DNA of 9,657 bases from Deltaproteobacteria bacterium (GTDB lineage: Bacteria; Desulfobacterota; Desulfobacteria; Desulfobacterales; SURF-15). The translations under genes and the position numbers were made by a program. Positions within the stretch are counted from its first letter, which is position 1; every line of letters starts with the position of its first letter. Location: assembly GCA_024644775.1 (NCBI GenBank), contig JAHEHB010000005.1:23639-33295 (forward strand), in the 5' to 3' direction. Below are positions 1 to 7,289 of the stretch, piece after piece. Under the pieces are notes generated by a model. It was not told the DNA's origin, ran no database searches, and worked only from the letters and a program-made list of their open reading frames with translations.

Positions 1-498
1 CAGATTGGGGGCGGTGGCGTTATTTTATGCGGAAAAGATCCTGAGTTCCCGAATTGGGAACCGAAAGACCTCGTCGAATTTTTTGATGAAATGAAGATTC
101 CGTTTCAATGGAAAGACGATTCCTTTCCGGCTATCTGGGAGAAATTCGTTTTCATTGCCGCCTATGCTCTGGTAACGGCGAACTTAGGGAAAACCATCGG
201 TGCCGTGTATGCCGATGCCGAGGCAAAAGATTCTTTGCGAAGAATTATGAATGAAATTGTAGCGATCGCTGAAAAACAAGGCATACACTTATCCCCAAGT
301 ATCGTTGAAGATTCCATTGCGAAGGCGAATCAATTCCAATTTGAAACAAAAACATCTTTCCAAAGGGATATTGAGCGAAAAGGGAGACGGAATGAAGGCG
401 ATCTTTTTGGTGACGCTATATTACGGTTGGCTGAGAAAGCCGATGTTCCGATTCCGGAAACCCGCTTGGTGTATTCCCGGATCCAGGAACGTCTTTAA
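1..498 (+). CDS. Ketopantoate reductase-like (ApbA/PanE family) protein, C-terminal part
   Basis: The gene is cut by the left edge; the frame is open from base 1 and ends with TAA at 496-498, leaving 165 visible residues. They match the all-helical C-terminal domain of the 2-dehydropantoate 2-reductase family, NAD(P)H-dependent reductases of 2-keto acids. Landmarks are the WEK helix (W46-K48 of the fragment, Lys being the family's catalytic lysine), the TSFQRDIE segment (S119) and an acidic residue in NEGD (E132), followed by the usual C-terminal helix. The Rossmann NADPH-binding half lies outside the window. By eye, the two Asn residues that follow the catalytic Lys in classical PanE (VNxxxNP context) are replaced by Ile52 and Ala56, so the substrate may be another 2-keto acid or ketone. 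An 83-nt gap separates it from the downstream ligase gene, with no clear terminator, so co-transcription is plausible. Family assignment is fairly secure; true PanE function is doubtful. Confidence 0.8.
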   Translation, partial: QIGGGGVILCGKDPEFPNWEPKDLVEFFDEMKIPFQWKDDSFPAIWEKFVFIAAYALVTANLGKTIGAVYADAEAKDSLRRIMNEIVAIAEKQGIHLSPSIVEDSIAKANQFQFETKTSFQRDIERKGRRNEGDLFGDAILRLAEKADVPIPETRLVYSRIQERL

Positions 499-570
499 AG
501 TAACTATGAACCGAATTGTAAAAAGAAGCTTGAAAATCTTCAACTCCCCGATTTCCGATGTCTTGTATTT

Positions 571-575
571 AGGAG
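571..575 (+). promoter_or_regulatory. Ribosome binding site of the acyl-CoA ligase gene
   Basis: AGGAG lies 6 nt before ATG 582. This selects ATG 582 over the in-frame TTG directly before it at 579. Confidence 0.75.
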
Positions 576-581
576 CATTTG

Positions 582-2084
582 ATGAACCGCGATTCCGGCG
601 TTCCATTAATCGACAGGGCTGTTCTCCAATCTGAACGAGTGGCGATCGTTGATAGGGATGGGAATTACACCTATGCGCAGTTACTGTCTGCGTCAGAAAA
701 TTTGGCTGTGTTTTTACTAAATGGGAAAAACGATCTCAAAGAAACAAGAGTCGCCTTCATGATTCCCCCCAGCATTACCTATGTTGTTGTCCAGTGGGGA
801 ATTTGGCAGGCCGGCGGTATTGCCGTACCGCTATGTGTCACCCATCCGGTTCCGGAATTGGAATATGTCATTAGTGACTCGCACGCAGAGATTCTTATTG
901 TTCATCCGGATTTTGCAGACATGTTGCGCCCGGTTGCCCATCGAAAGAAATCTCGATTTATTTTAACCACCGAGATACCGCGAACTGAAACGATATCACT
1001 CCAAAAGATTGACCCTCACCGCAGGGCAATGATCCTTTATACCAGTGGAACCACTGGCAAGCCGAAAGGGGTGGTAACCACTCACCATAGTACGACCGCA
1101 CAGATTACATCACTCGTGGAAGCCTGGGAATGGACACCAGATGACCGAATTTTAGGTGTATTACCCCTGCATCACGTCCATGGCATCATCAATATTCTGT
1201 CGTGTACGTTATGGTCCGGGGCTACCTGTGAGTTGATGTCTAAATTCGATGCCGAGGCGGTGTGGGATCGATTTATTCAACGCGACTACACACTTTTTAT
1301 GGCGGTTCCCACCGTTTATGTCCGGCTGATTTCAGCATGGAAAAACGCCTCGCCGGAAAAAAAAGGTAAAATGACAACAGCGTGTACTCAATTTCGATTG
1401 ATGATATCCGGATCTGCGGCGCTACCGGTGTCTATTTTTGAAAAATGGAAAGCGATTACCGGCCAAGTTTTTCTTGAGCGCTACGGTATGACGGAAATCG
1501 GGATGGGTATCTCCAATCCGCTTCACGGCGAAAGAAGACCGGGTTATGTCGGATTGCCGCTGCCCGGGGTCGATGTAAGACTTATTGAGGAGTCTGGAAA
1601 TCGGGTTGAAAAAGAAGGTGTGACCGGAGAGATCCAGGTGAAAGGAGAGAATGTTTTTTTAGAGTACTGGCGAAGGCCGGAGGCGACCCGAAAAGCCTTT
1701 GACAAAGGATGGTTCAGCACCGGGGACGTGGCGGTGGTAGAAAACGGGTACTACCGGATTCTTGGTCGAAATTCCGTGGATATCATTAAAACCGGCGGTT
1801 ATAAGGTGTCTGCGTTGGAAATTGAAGAGGTGCTGCGAACGCATCCTGATATCAAAGAATGTGCGGTTGTGGGGTTAGAGGATCCGGAATGGGGAGAGCG
1901 GGTGTGCGCAGCAGTGGTCCTTAAAACGAATGGTCCCTTAACTCTCGGAGAACTCCGTAACTGGGCAAAGGAACAAATAGCGGCTTACAAAGTACCCACC
2001 CGGCTGCTGGTTTTGGAAAATCTTCCCCGAAACGCCATGGGGAAGGTGACGAAACCGAAAGTAAAGAAATTGTTTAGTTCTTAA
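582..2084 (+). CDS. Acyl-CoA synthetase, malonyl-CoA synthetase (MatB/ACSF3)-like
   Basis: A 500-residue member of the ANL adenylating superfamily, predicted to make an acyl-CoA from a carboxylic acid, ATP and CoA through an acyl-AMP, in the cytoplasm. All core motifs are present: P-loop YTSGTTGKPKG (153-163), YGMTE (301-305), STGD (379-382), the hinge region GRNSVDIIKTGGYK (395-408) and the C-terminal catalytic lysine in NAMGK (K488). The stretches ERYGMTEIGM, VGLPLPGV and SVDIIKTGGYKVSALE strongly recall malonyl-CoA synthetases, especially the ACSF3 branch, so malonate or a methylmalonate-like diacid is the best guess. The length is normal for that group, which is shorter than long-chain fatty acyl-CoA ligases. 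The gene sits between the PanE-like gene and the split transketolase, an unusual partnership. Substrate is inferred from remembered family motifs only; a short or medium acyl acid is the alternative. Confidence 0.85.
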   Translation: MNRDSGVPLIDRAVLQSERVAIVDRDGNYTYAQLLSASENLAVFLLNGKNDLKETRVAFMIPPSITYVVVQWGIWQAGGIAVPLCVTHPVPELEYVISDSHAEILIVHPDFADMLRPVAHRKKSRFILTTEIPRTETISLQKIDPHRRAMILYTSGTTGKPKGVVTTHHSTTAQITSLVEAWEWTPDDRILGVLPLHHVHGIINILSCTLWSGATCELMSKFDAEAVWDRFIQRDYTLFMAVPTVYVRLISAWKNASPEKKGKMTTACTQFRLMISGSAALPVSIFEKWKAITGQVFLERYGMTEIGMGISNPLHGERRPGYVGLPLPGVDVRLIEESGNRVEKEGVTGEIQVKGENVFLEYWRRPEATRKAFDKGWFSTGDVAVVENGYYRILGRNSVDIIKTGGYKVSALEIEEVLRTHPDIKECAVVGLEDPEWGERVCAAVVLKTNGPLTLGELRNWAKEQIAAYKVPTRLLVLENLPRNAMGKVTKPKVKKLFSS

Positions 2085-2138
2085 AAGTTAAAAAAAGTAG
2101 ATAGCCTATCCATATCCTAATTTACCTATGATCATGTT

Positions 2139-2159
2139 GGGCTTACTTTTTGTAGGCTC
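2139..2159 (+). repeat. Weak intergenic stem-loop between ligase and transketolase genes
   Basis: GGGCTTAC and GTAGGCTC can pair as an 8-bp stem with two G-U wobbles around a TTTTT loop. The wobbles pair only in + strand RNA. What follows is mixed (GTTTCTC), not a T-run, so this is at most a weak attenuator or processing site inside the 109-nt gap. No promoter is convincing in that gap. Confidence 0.3.
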
Positions 2160-2182
2160 GTTTCTCAATTGCTTTAAAAAAT

Positions 2183-2187
2183 GGAGG
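2183..2187 (+). promoter_or_regulatory. Ribosome binding site of transketolase N-terminal subunit
   Basis: GGAGG lies 6 nt before ATG 2194. It rules out the upstream in-frame ATG at 2128, which has no purine-rich site and would add 22 residues with no counterpart in the family. Confidence 0.8.
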
Positions 2188-2193
2188 TTTTTT

Positions 2194-3075
2194 ATGGCGT
2201 CTGAAAGAATCGATAACAAAGAACAGCTTGAAGAACTGGCAAAGGAATTTCGATGGATCATTACCGATACGATCTGTAAAGCAGGCTGTGGTCACCTGGG
2301 TGGCTCTCTGAGTCTGGTTGAAACGATCATCACCCTCTATTTTAGAATCATGAACGTCAACCCCGGAGATCCTCGCTGGGAGAATCGGGATCGATTTGTC
2401 CTGTCTAAGGGACACGCAGGGCCGGTGTTGTATTCTGCGCTGGCTTATAAAGGATTTTTCCCAAAAGACTGGCTCCCCACCTTAAACGAAAACGGCACGA
2501 ATCTGCCGAGCCATGTGGACCAGGTGAAAACACCGGGTGTTGATATGACGGCCGGTTCGTTAGGGCAAGGGCTATCATGTGCTACGGGTATTGCACTGGC
2601 GAGCAAACTGCAAAAAAGGAAAAACAATGTGTTCTGTGTGGTGGGCGATGGCGAATCTCAGGAAGGACAGATATGGGAAGCGGCCATGTTTGCCGCTCAG
2701 CACAAACTGGATAATCTTGTTGTCATCACCGATTATAATAAAATGCAAATTGACGGTACCCTCGACGAGGTGATTTCACTCGAACCGATCACCGAAAAGT
2801 GGCGGTCATTCGGCTGGGAATTGTTTGAGATGGACGGCCATGACTGGGATGACATCTATGACACCATACGAAAAGCGATGGATGTCAGCCAAAAACCGGC
2901 AATGATTATTGCCCACACCATCAAAGCAAAGGGCAACGTATGTTATGAGGGTCAAGTATCGTGCCATCATATTAAAGTTGCCGATGGAGACGAATATAAA
3001 CGGGTTTTAGAAGGCGTATGTTATTTTGACGAGTTGACGCTTCCGTATGATTCTAAAAAAGGAGATGTGGGATGA
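2194..3075 (+). CDS. Transketolase, N-terminal (TPP pyrophosphate-binding) subunit
   Basis: This 293-residue protein is the first half of a two-subunit transketolase, a thiamine-diphosphate enzyme that moves a two-carbon ketol unit between sugars in the cytoplasm. It shows the conserved histidine in GHLGG (H34), SKGHAG (H74), the GSLGQG turn (121-126), the thiamine-diphosphate/metal motif that starts at GDGE (151-154) and reaches Asn182 in DYNK, and His241 in HTIKAKG. It ends where the pyrimidine domain of full-length enzymes would begin. The C-terminal half is encoded directly downstream with a 4-nt overlap, so the split is natural and not a frameshift: both halves are complete, with their own start and Shine-Dalgarno site. 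Split transketolases serve the pentose phosphate pathway in some organisms. In others they sit beside rare-sugar transporters and act on unusual ketose phosphates (apulose-4-phosphate or sulfofructose transketolases are known examples). Which applies here cannot be read from the sequence. Confidence 0.93.
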   Translation: MASERIDNKEQLEELAKEFRWIITDTICKAGCGHLGGSLSLVETIITLYFRIMNVNPGDPRWENRDRFVLSKGHAGPVLYSALAYKGFFPKDWLPTLNENGTNLPSHVDQVKTPGVDMTAGSLGQGLSCATGIALASKLQKRKNNVFCVVGDGESQEGQIWEAAMFAAQHKLDNLVVITDYNKMQIDGTLDEVISLEPITEKWRSFGWELFEMDGHDWDDIYDTIRKAMDVSQKPAMIIAHTIKAKGNVCYEGQVSCHHIKVADGDEYKRVLEGVCYFDELTLPYDSKKGDVG

Positions 3076-4016
3076 AGTTGCATGAAAAAGAACTCAGAGA
3101 AGTTTATACCGACACACTAATAGAGCTGATGAAAGAAAAATCGAATGTTGTCTGTATGGAAGCGGACCTGGGTAAAGCAACCGGCACCATTCCAAAGGTT
3201 CCGGATGCGTTTCCGGATCGGTTTTACGATATGGGTGTTGCAGAAGCAAATATGATTGGTGTTGCAGCGGGTTTGGCCAACGAAGGGATGATTCCATTTT
3301 GCGCGACTTTTACCGGCTTTGCAACTCGCCGCGTTTACGATCAACTGACCATATCTGTGGCATATGCGAATAATCCGGTTAAAATAGTCGGAACCGCTCC
3401 CGGCGTAACCGCCACTTACAATGGGGCGACACACATGTGTTTTGAAGATATGGCGATTATTCGCGCCATGCCGAATATGCAGGTCTATGCGCCGGCGGAT
3501 GTTTATGAACTGCGATCGGTTCTAAATTACATGGCATCAAACAGACACCCCATCTATATGCAGCTTATTCGTGAAAAGATGGCAAAAATTTTTGATGAAA
3601 ATTACCGGTTCGATCCTCTTAAGGCTCGGGTATTGACCGAAGGATCCGATGTGACACTAGTCACTGCCGGACTCACGACACAGATCGCCTTCGAAGGATC
3701 AGCAGCGCTCAAAGCCCAAGGAATCGACGTTGAGCATATTCACTATCCTTCCATAAAACCCTTTGATGTGGAAACCCTGATAGCTTCTGCAAAAAAAACG
3801 AATGCGGTTGTTACGGTGGAAAACCAGAACGTGATCGGGGGGCTCGGCAGTGCGGTGTGCGAGGTGCTTGCAGAGCAATATCCTGTAAAGGTGAAACGGT
3901 TGGGTGTGCAGGATCGATTCGGTGAGGTGGGCACTCTGGAATATCTCATTGATGCGCTCGGTTTCGGTGTAAGAGATATCGTAAAGGCCTGTCTGGAAAT
4001 GAAAAATAAGAACTAA
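3072..4016 (+). CDS. Transketolase, C-terminal (pyrimidine-binding) subunit
   Basis: The 314-residue partner of the preceding gene. Its ATG overlaps the previous TGA (ATGA), and GGAG at 3061-3064 lies 7 nt upstream, pointing to translational coupling and equal amounts of both chains. The pyrimidine domain (about 8-170) contains the TPP-activating glutamate in GVAEANM (E58), the FATFTGFATRRVYDQ segment and the substrate histidine in GATHMCFED (H121). The C-terminal transketolase fold (about 190-310) includes VTVENQNVIGGLGSAV. Arg167 in MQLIREK sits about where classical transketolases keep a phosphate-binding Arg, which would favour a phosphorylated substrate (by-eye placement). The GVAE form resembles the DXS/split-transketolase branch more than E. 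coli TktA. The half-enzyme should be inactive alone, because the active site forms between the two domain types. Confidence 0.93.
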   Translation: MKLHEKELREVYTDTLIELMKEKSNVVCMEADLGKATGTIPKVPDAFPDRFYDMGVAEANMIGVAAGLANEGMIPFCATFTGFATRRVYDQLTISVAYANNPVKIVGTAPGVTATYNGATHMCFEDMAIIRAMPNMQVYAPADVYELRSVLNYMASNRHPIYMQLIREKMAKIFDENYRFDPLKARVLTEGSDVTLVTAGLTTQIAFEGSAALKAQGIDVEHIHYPSIKPFDVETLIASAKKTNAVVTVENQNVIGGLGSAVCEVLAEQYPVKVKRLGVQDRFGEVGTLEYLIDALGFGVRDIVKACLEMKNKN

Positions 4017-4018
4017 TT

Positions 4019-4693
4019 GTGGAATCAAAACGGGTAAAGGCACGAGAGCTGGCTCAAAAATTTCTTGTGCAAAAAGATCCACTGGGCTGGTTTGAGGCGC
4101 TGTATAAAGTGGCGGATGGTGATTCCGGAATCGTACCTTGGGCGGATATGATCCCCAACCCGAGTCTTGTGGACTGGTTGGATCGTGAGAAAATATCAGG
4201 GGAAGGAAAAAACGCACTTAAAATCGGCTGTGGACTCGGGGATGATGCCGAGGAGTTGGCTCGCCGGGGATTTAAGGTGCTTGCGTTTGATATTTCACAA
4301 ACCGCGATTGATTGGTGCAACGCACGGTTTCCCAAGTCTACGGTACAATACATCACAACGGATCTATTTGAATCTCCAGCATTGTGGAACGCTGCATTCG
4401 ATATGGTCGTAGAGTCTTATACGCTACAAGTGTTACCATCGGAGCTGCGTCCTGGAGCCATTGAACGCATATCGCGGTTTGCAGCGCCGGAGGGGACGCT
4501 GCTAGTCATTTGCAGGGGAAGGAATCCTGAAGAACATCCAGGGAAGATGCCGTGGCCGCTAACAAAGCATGAGTTAAATGGCTTTAAAATGCATGGTCTA
4601 AAAGAGATTTCCTTCGACGACTTCCAGGACGATGAAGATCCTCCCGTCCGGCGCTTTCGAGCGATTTATCAAATTTATCAACGGCCAATCTGA
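4019..4693 (+). CDS. Class I SAM-dependent methyltransferase
   Basis: A 224-residue Rossmann-fold methyltransferase. Motif I is IGCGLGDDAEEL (69-80), the acidic residue that grips the SAM ribose is D91 in AFD, and motif III/IV-like segments appear as TTDLF (D115) and FDMVVESYTLQVLP (127-140). The N-terminal signature WFEALY (24-29), with VPWAD and NPSLVDWL, belongs to a family I recall as small-molecule methyltransferases related to the thiopurine/Tehb group; the acceptor is unknown. The start is GTG at 4019, only 2 nt after the transketolase stop. An in-frame TAA at 4007 excludes any start further upstream. No strong Shine-Dalgarno is visible, so translation is probably coupled to the gene before it. 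The gene ends in tandem in-frame stops (TGA TAA) and converges on the permease gene with 5 bp between stops. Its tight linkage suggests a role in the same pathway. Confidence 0.85.
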   Translation: MESKRVKARELAQKFLVQKDPLGWFEALYKVADGDSGIVPWADMIPNPSLVDWLDREKISGEGKNALKIGCGLGDDAEELARRGFKVLAFDISQTAIDWCNARFPKSTVQYITTDLFESPALWNAAFDMVVESYTLQVLPSELRPGAIERISRFAAPEGTLLVICRGRNPEEHPGKMPWPLTKHELNGFKMHGLKEISFDDFQDDEDPPVRRFRAIYQIYQRPI

Positions 4694-4698
4694 TAATC

Positions 4699-5685
4699 TT
4701 ATTCCTCGGTTTGCGCCGATCGTTGAACGATGACGTTGAAGATTAGAGCCACCAATAGGATCGCGCCGCGAACCAGATCCTTGATATAGATTGAAATATC
4801 CATGAGGTCCAAACCAATACCGAGTGACGTCCAGATGAGGACTCCGATGACGGTATTCAGCATCCCTCCTTCACCTCCGGTGAGAGAGGTCCCCCCCAGG
4901 ACAACGGCGGCAATACCGTCGATTAGCTTTGAATTCATGGTGTTGTCATAAGCCACACCGAGACGCCCAATCCCCAACATTCCGCCAAATCCAGAGGTAA
5001 GTCCAGCGATACAAAAAACCGCAGTTACAACCAGTCGGGTGTTTACTCCGGAAACCCTGGCCGCCTCACGGTTTCCTCCGGTCATGTATATGTAGCGGCC
5101 GAATCGTGTGTACCGAAGAAGGAAATGAGCCCCCAGCATGACCATAATCGCACAAATAAATATCCAGGGAATGACGCCGAGGTTTTTGTTTCCGAGAATC
5201 GAAAAGAGCTTGGGCACAGAAAACACCGGTGTTGCGTGGCTGGCGTAATGTGCGATCCCGTACGCGACCTGATACATGGCGAGGGTGGCCATAAACGATG
5301 GCACACGGATGTACGCGGATATATAGCCGTTTGCGAACCCGACCGCCAGCGCAACCAGCACACATACCGGAATAATCCATCCAAGAGCGAACTCGCTGTC
5401 TGTCATGAGGGCCATTGTCATCCCCACTAATGTTGCTGCATTGGCAAAAGAAAGATCGATTTCACCGAGCAGTAAAACCAAGGTAACCCCGGTTGCCAAT
5501 ATGGCAAGCAAAGATGCCTGTTCAACGATATTTTCAAGATTGCGAAGGGTCAGGAAATGATCGGTCACAACTCCAAAAAACACCGCCAGAACAATGAGAG
5601 TGAATAGTGGCGCTAGAATACGGGCCCTTGGTTTAATCCACATGATTACGGGGTACAGAAAACTGTTATTCGCAATTGATGTCAT
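4699..5685 (-). CDS. Sugar ABC transporter permease, RbsC type
   Basis: A 328-residue inner-membrane protein of the ribose/galactose permease family (BPD_transp_2 fold), forming the channel of the importer as a probable homodimer. Hydrophobic helices run through nearly the whole chain. Hallmarks are GEIDLSFANAATLVG (74-88), the cytoplasmic coupling segment RYTRFGRYIYMTGGN (191-205) followed by EAARVSG, and AAVVLGGTSLTGGEGG (259-274). ATG 5685 starts 2 nt after the ATPase stop codon, with GGAG at 5697-5700 inside the ATPase gene as a rather distant (11 nt) Shine-Dalgarno, so translation is likely coupled. It is the last gene of the - strand operon; no terminator is present before the converging methyltransferase gene. 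Family assignment is secure; the sugar is unknown. Confidence 0.92.
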   Translation of the reverse strand: MTSIANNSFLYPVIMWIKPRARILAPLFTLIVLAVFFGVVTDHFLTLRNLENIVEQASLLAILATGVTLVLLLGEIDLSFANAATLVGMTMALMTDSEFALGWIIPVCVLVALAVGFANGYISAYIRVPSFMATLAMYQVAYGIAHYASHATPVFSVPKLFSILGNKNLGVIPWIFICAIMVMLGAHFLLRYTRFGRYIYMTGGNREAARVSGVNTRLVVTAVFCIAGLTSGFGGMLGIGRLGVAYDNTMNSKLIDGIAAVVLGGTSLTGGEGGMLNTVIGVLIWTSLGIGLDLMDISIYIKDLVRGAILLVALIFNVIVQRSAQTEE

Positions 5686-5687
5686 GT

Positions 5688-7208
5688 TTAGGTCAACTCC
5701 ATTAGGTATGATTTTGAAGTGGTCGTATCTTTGATTTCTTTGACGATCCGGCCGCGGGAGAAAAGCAACACACGATCACTGAGATCAAGGATCGTTTCAG
5801 GCTCCATCGATATCACGATGCAGGAAAGACCCTGTTCTTTGAGATCACGGATGGACTGGACGATTTCCGATTTGGCACCGACATCCACCCCACGGGTCGG
5901 CTCCTGCAGTATTACAACCTTAGGCATGATGGTCAGCCACCTCGCAAGAGCGGCTTTTTGTTGGTTTCCTCCGCTGAGTGAACCTAAAGGGGCCAAGGGC
6001 CCTGCGGTCTTGATCGCGAAATTTTTAATTTGACGCGCACAAACTTCAATTTCTTTACGGTATTTGATCAGCCAATCCAGTTTGGGGCCCAATACCTGAG
6101 GAAGATAAGGAAGCGAGATATTTTTGAAAATCTCGAACTGATGAAAGAGGGATCCCCCCCGGTCTTCAGAAATGTAGGCGATGCCCAAATTTTTCACCTT
6201 GTGCGGTCGATTTGCCGGTATCGGTTTTCCTTCTAAAATCACCGTTCCTTTATCATATTTTTTTAGCCCGAATATGGCTCGCCCCAATTCTTCGTGTCCC
6301 GCACCCAACAATCCATAAAGACCGAGAATTTCGCCTCGCCGAAGCTCAAATGAAATCGTTTCAAAGTCTCCTGGTTTGGTCAGCTCTTTGGCCTCCAAAA
6401 CAACCTCAGTATCCGGGGATTGCAGATGTACAACTTCATCCACCTCTCGTACCAGGTGACTCGTCGTGCTCCCTATCATGGGGCCAATTACGTCATGTTT
6501 CGTAAGACCTGTGTTAGCGAGCGTATCTGTGACCATGCCGTCTTTAAGAATTGTGATGGAATCGGAAACCTCCATGACATCCTCGATGAAATGAGAGATA
6601 AAGATAATCGTATGGCCCCTTTCTTTCAGGGTACGCACCAAAGCGAAAAGTTGCTTGATTTCTGCGTAAGAAAGAGATGAGGTCGGCTCATCCATGATAA
6701 TGATTCTGGCCCCTGAAAATATGACCTTAGCGATCTCAATCATCTGGCGCACACTGAAAGGAAGCAGGCTCAGAGGAAGGTTGACGTCAACTTCGATCCC
6801 CAAGCTCTTTAAGTGCTCTCGGGCTTCCTGTTGCATCTGCTTCCATTTCACTATCCCGAAACGGTTTACCGGTTGTTTGCCCAGAAAGTTGTTTTCGGCG
6901 ACCGTAAGACACCCGATCACAGACAGCTCCTGATAAATCATACCGATTCCGTCGGTGGATGCATCCGCGGTTCCTCCGAAACGCACTTTTTTGCCCCACA
7001 CGTTCAACTCACCAAGATAATCGGTCTGGGCGCCGGAGAGGATTTTCATCAAGGTGCTTTTCCCGGCGCCATTTTCGCCGACGAGTCCTCTGATTTCTCC
7101 TTGGGCAACCGCAAAGTTTACATCTTTAAGGGCTTCAACACCGCCAAAAGTTTTTGTGATACCGACCATCTCGACGGCTTTTTGTCTGCTTAGGTTGGCT
7201 TCGGCCAC
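5688..7208 (-). CDS. Sugar ABC transporter ATP-binding protein, RbsA/MglA type (two NBDs)
   Basis: A 506-residue double-cassette ATPase powering the sugar importer at the inner face of the membrane. NBD1 has an intact Walker A GENGAGKST (44-52), Q-loop Gln93, Walker B IIIMDEPTSS (D173, E174) and H-loop His206, but its signature is degenerate (PFSVRQ, 150-155). NBD2 has an intact signature LSGGNQ (411-416), but its Walker A is degenerate (GLLGAGHEE, no Lys-Ser/Thr) and its Walker B reads VVILQEPTRG, with Gln435 where RbsA-type proteins have Asp. One composite site (NBD1 Walker A/B with the NBD2 signature) is therefore canonical and the other should not hydrolyse ATP. The length is normal for the family. 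The start is GTG 7208, chosen because AGGAGG lies 6 nt upstream; the first ATG would drop 13 residues. Confidence 0.93.
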   Translation of the reverse strand: MAEANLSRQKAVEMVGITKTFGGVEALKDVNFAVAQGEIRGLVGENGAGKSTLMKILSGAQTDYLGELNVWGKKVRFGGTADASTDGIGMIYQELSVIGCLTVAENNFLGKQPVNRFGIVKWKQMQQEAREHLKSLGIEVDVNLPLSLLPFSVRQMIEIAKVIFSGARIIIMDEPTSSLSYAEIKQLFALVRTLKERGHTIIFISHFIEDVMEVSDSITILKDGMVTDTLANTGLTKHDVIGPMIGSTTSHLVREVDEVVHLQSPDTEVVLEAKELTKPGDFETISFELRRGEILGLYGLLGAGHEELGRAIFGLKKYDKGTVILEGKPIPANRPHKVKNLGIAYISEDRGGSLFHQFEIFKNISLPYLPQVLGPKLDWLIKYRKEIEVCARQIKNFAIKTAGPLAPLGSLSGGNQQKAALARWLTIMPKVVILQEPTRGVDVGAKSEIVQSIRDLKEQGLSCIVISMEPETILDLSDRVLLFSRGRIVKEIKDTTTSKSYLMELT

Positions 7209-7214
7209 CTCGTT

Positions 7215-7220
7215 CCTCCT
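7215..7220 (-). promoter_or_regulatory. Ribosome binding site of the ATPase gene
   Basis: A perfect AGGAGG on the - strand, 6 nt before the GTG codon at 7208. It decides the start in favour of GTG. Confidence 0.85.
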
Positions 7221-7239
7221 GATAATAATGATTCAGATA

Positions 7240-7269
7240 GAAGCCAGGCTCTTTGTAAAGCCTAGCTTC
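7240..7269 (-). repeat. Intergenic stem-loop between binding-protein and ATPase genes
   Basis: On the - strand GAAGCTAGGCT (7269-7259) pairs with AGCCTGGCTTC (7250-7240): 11 bp with one G-U wobble and an 8-nt loop. The wobble pairs only in - strand RNA, the sense of the operon. It starts about 20 nt after the binding-protein stop and is followed by AU-rich sequence without a run of T. The position fits a 3'-end stabilising or partial-termination element that keeps binding-protein mRNA more abundant than the ATPase and permease parts, as in other binding-protein operons (inference). Confidence 0.65.
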
Positions 7270-7289
7270 CGTTTAGTGTGTGGGTCGGT

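Noticed and set aside
305..634. 109-codon + strand frame between the PanE-like gene and the ligase
   Set aside because: It overlaps both real genes in another frame and has no ribosome site or protein-like composition.
2128..2193. Upstream ATG adding a hydrophobic 22-residue stretch to the transketolase N-subunit
   Set aside because: No ribosome site; transketolase is cytoplasmic, and ATG 2194 has an ideal GGAGG.
3072..3075. Transketolase split read as a frameshift or assembly error
   Set aside because: Both halves are complete, the second has its own ATG and GGAG, and two-subunit transketolases are a known form.
3789..3797. A8 run in the transketolase C gene, also near 1350 and 8412, as slippage sites
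   Set aside because: The reading frames are continuous through all of them with normal family-like sequence; no alternative product is evident.
3699..4217. Long antisense open frame (172 codons, - strand) across transketolase and methyltransferase
   Set aside because: It lies opposite two well-supported genes, and its translation is low-complexity (Pro, His, Phe) with no motif.
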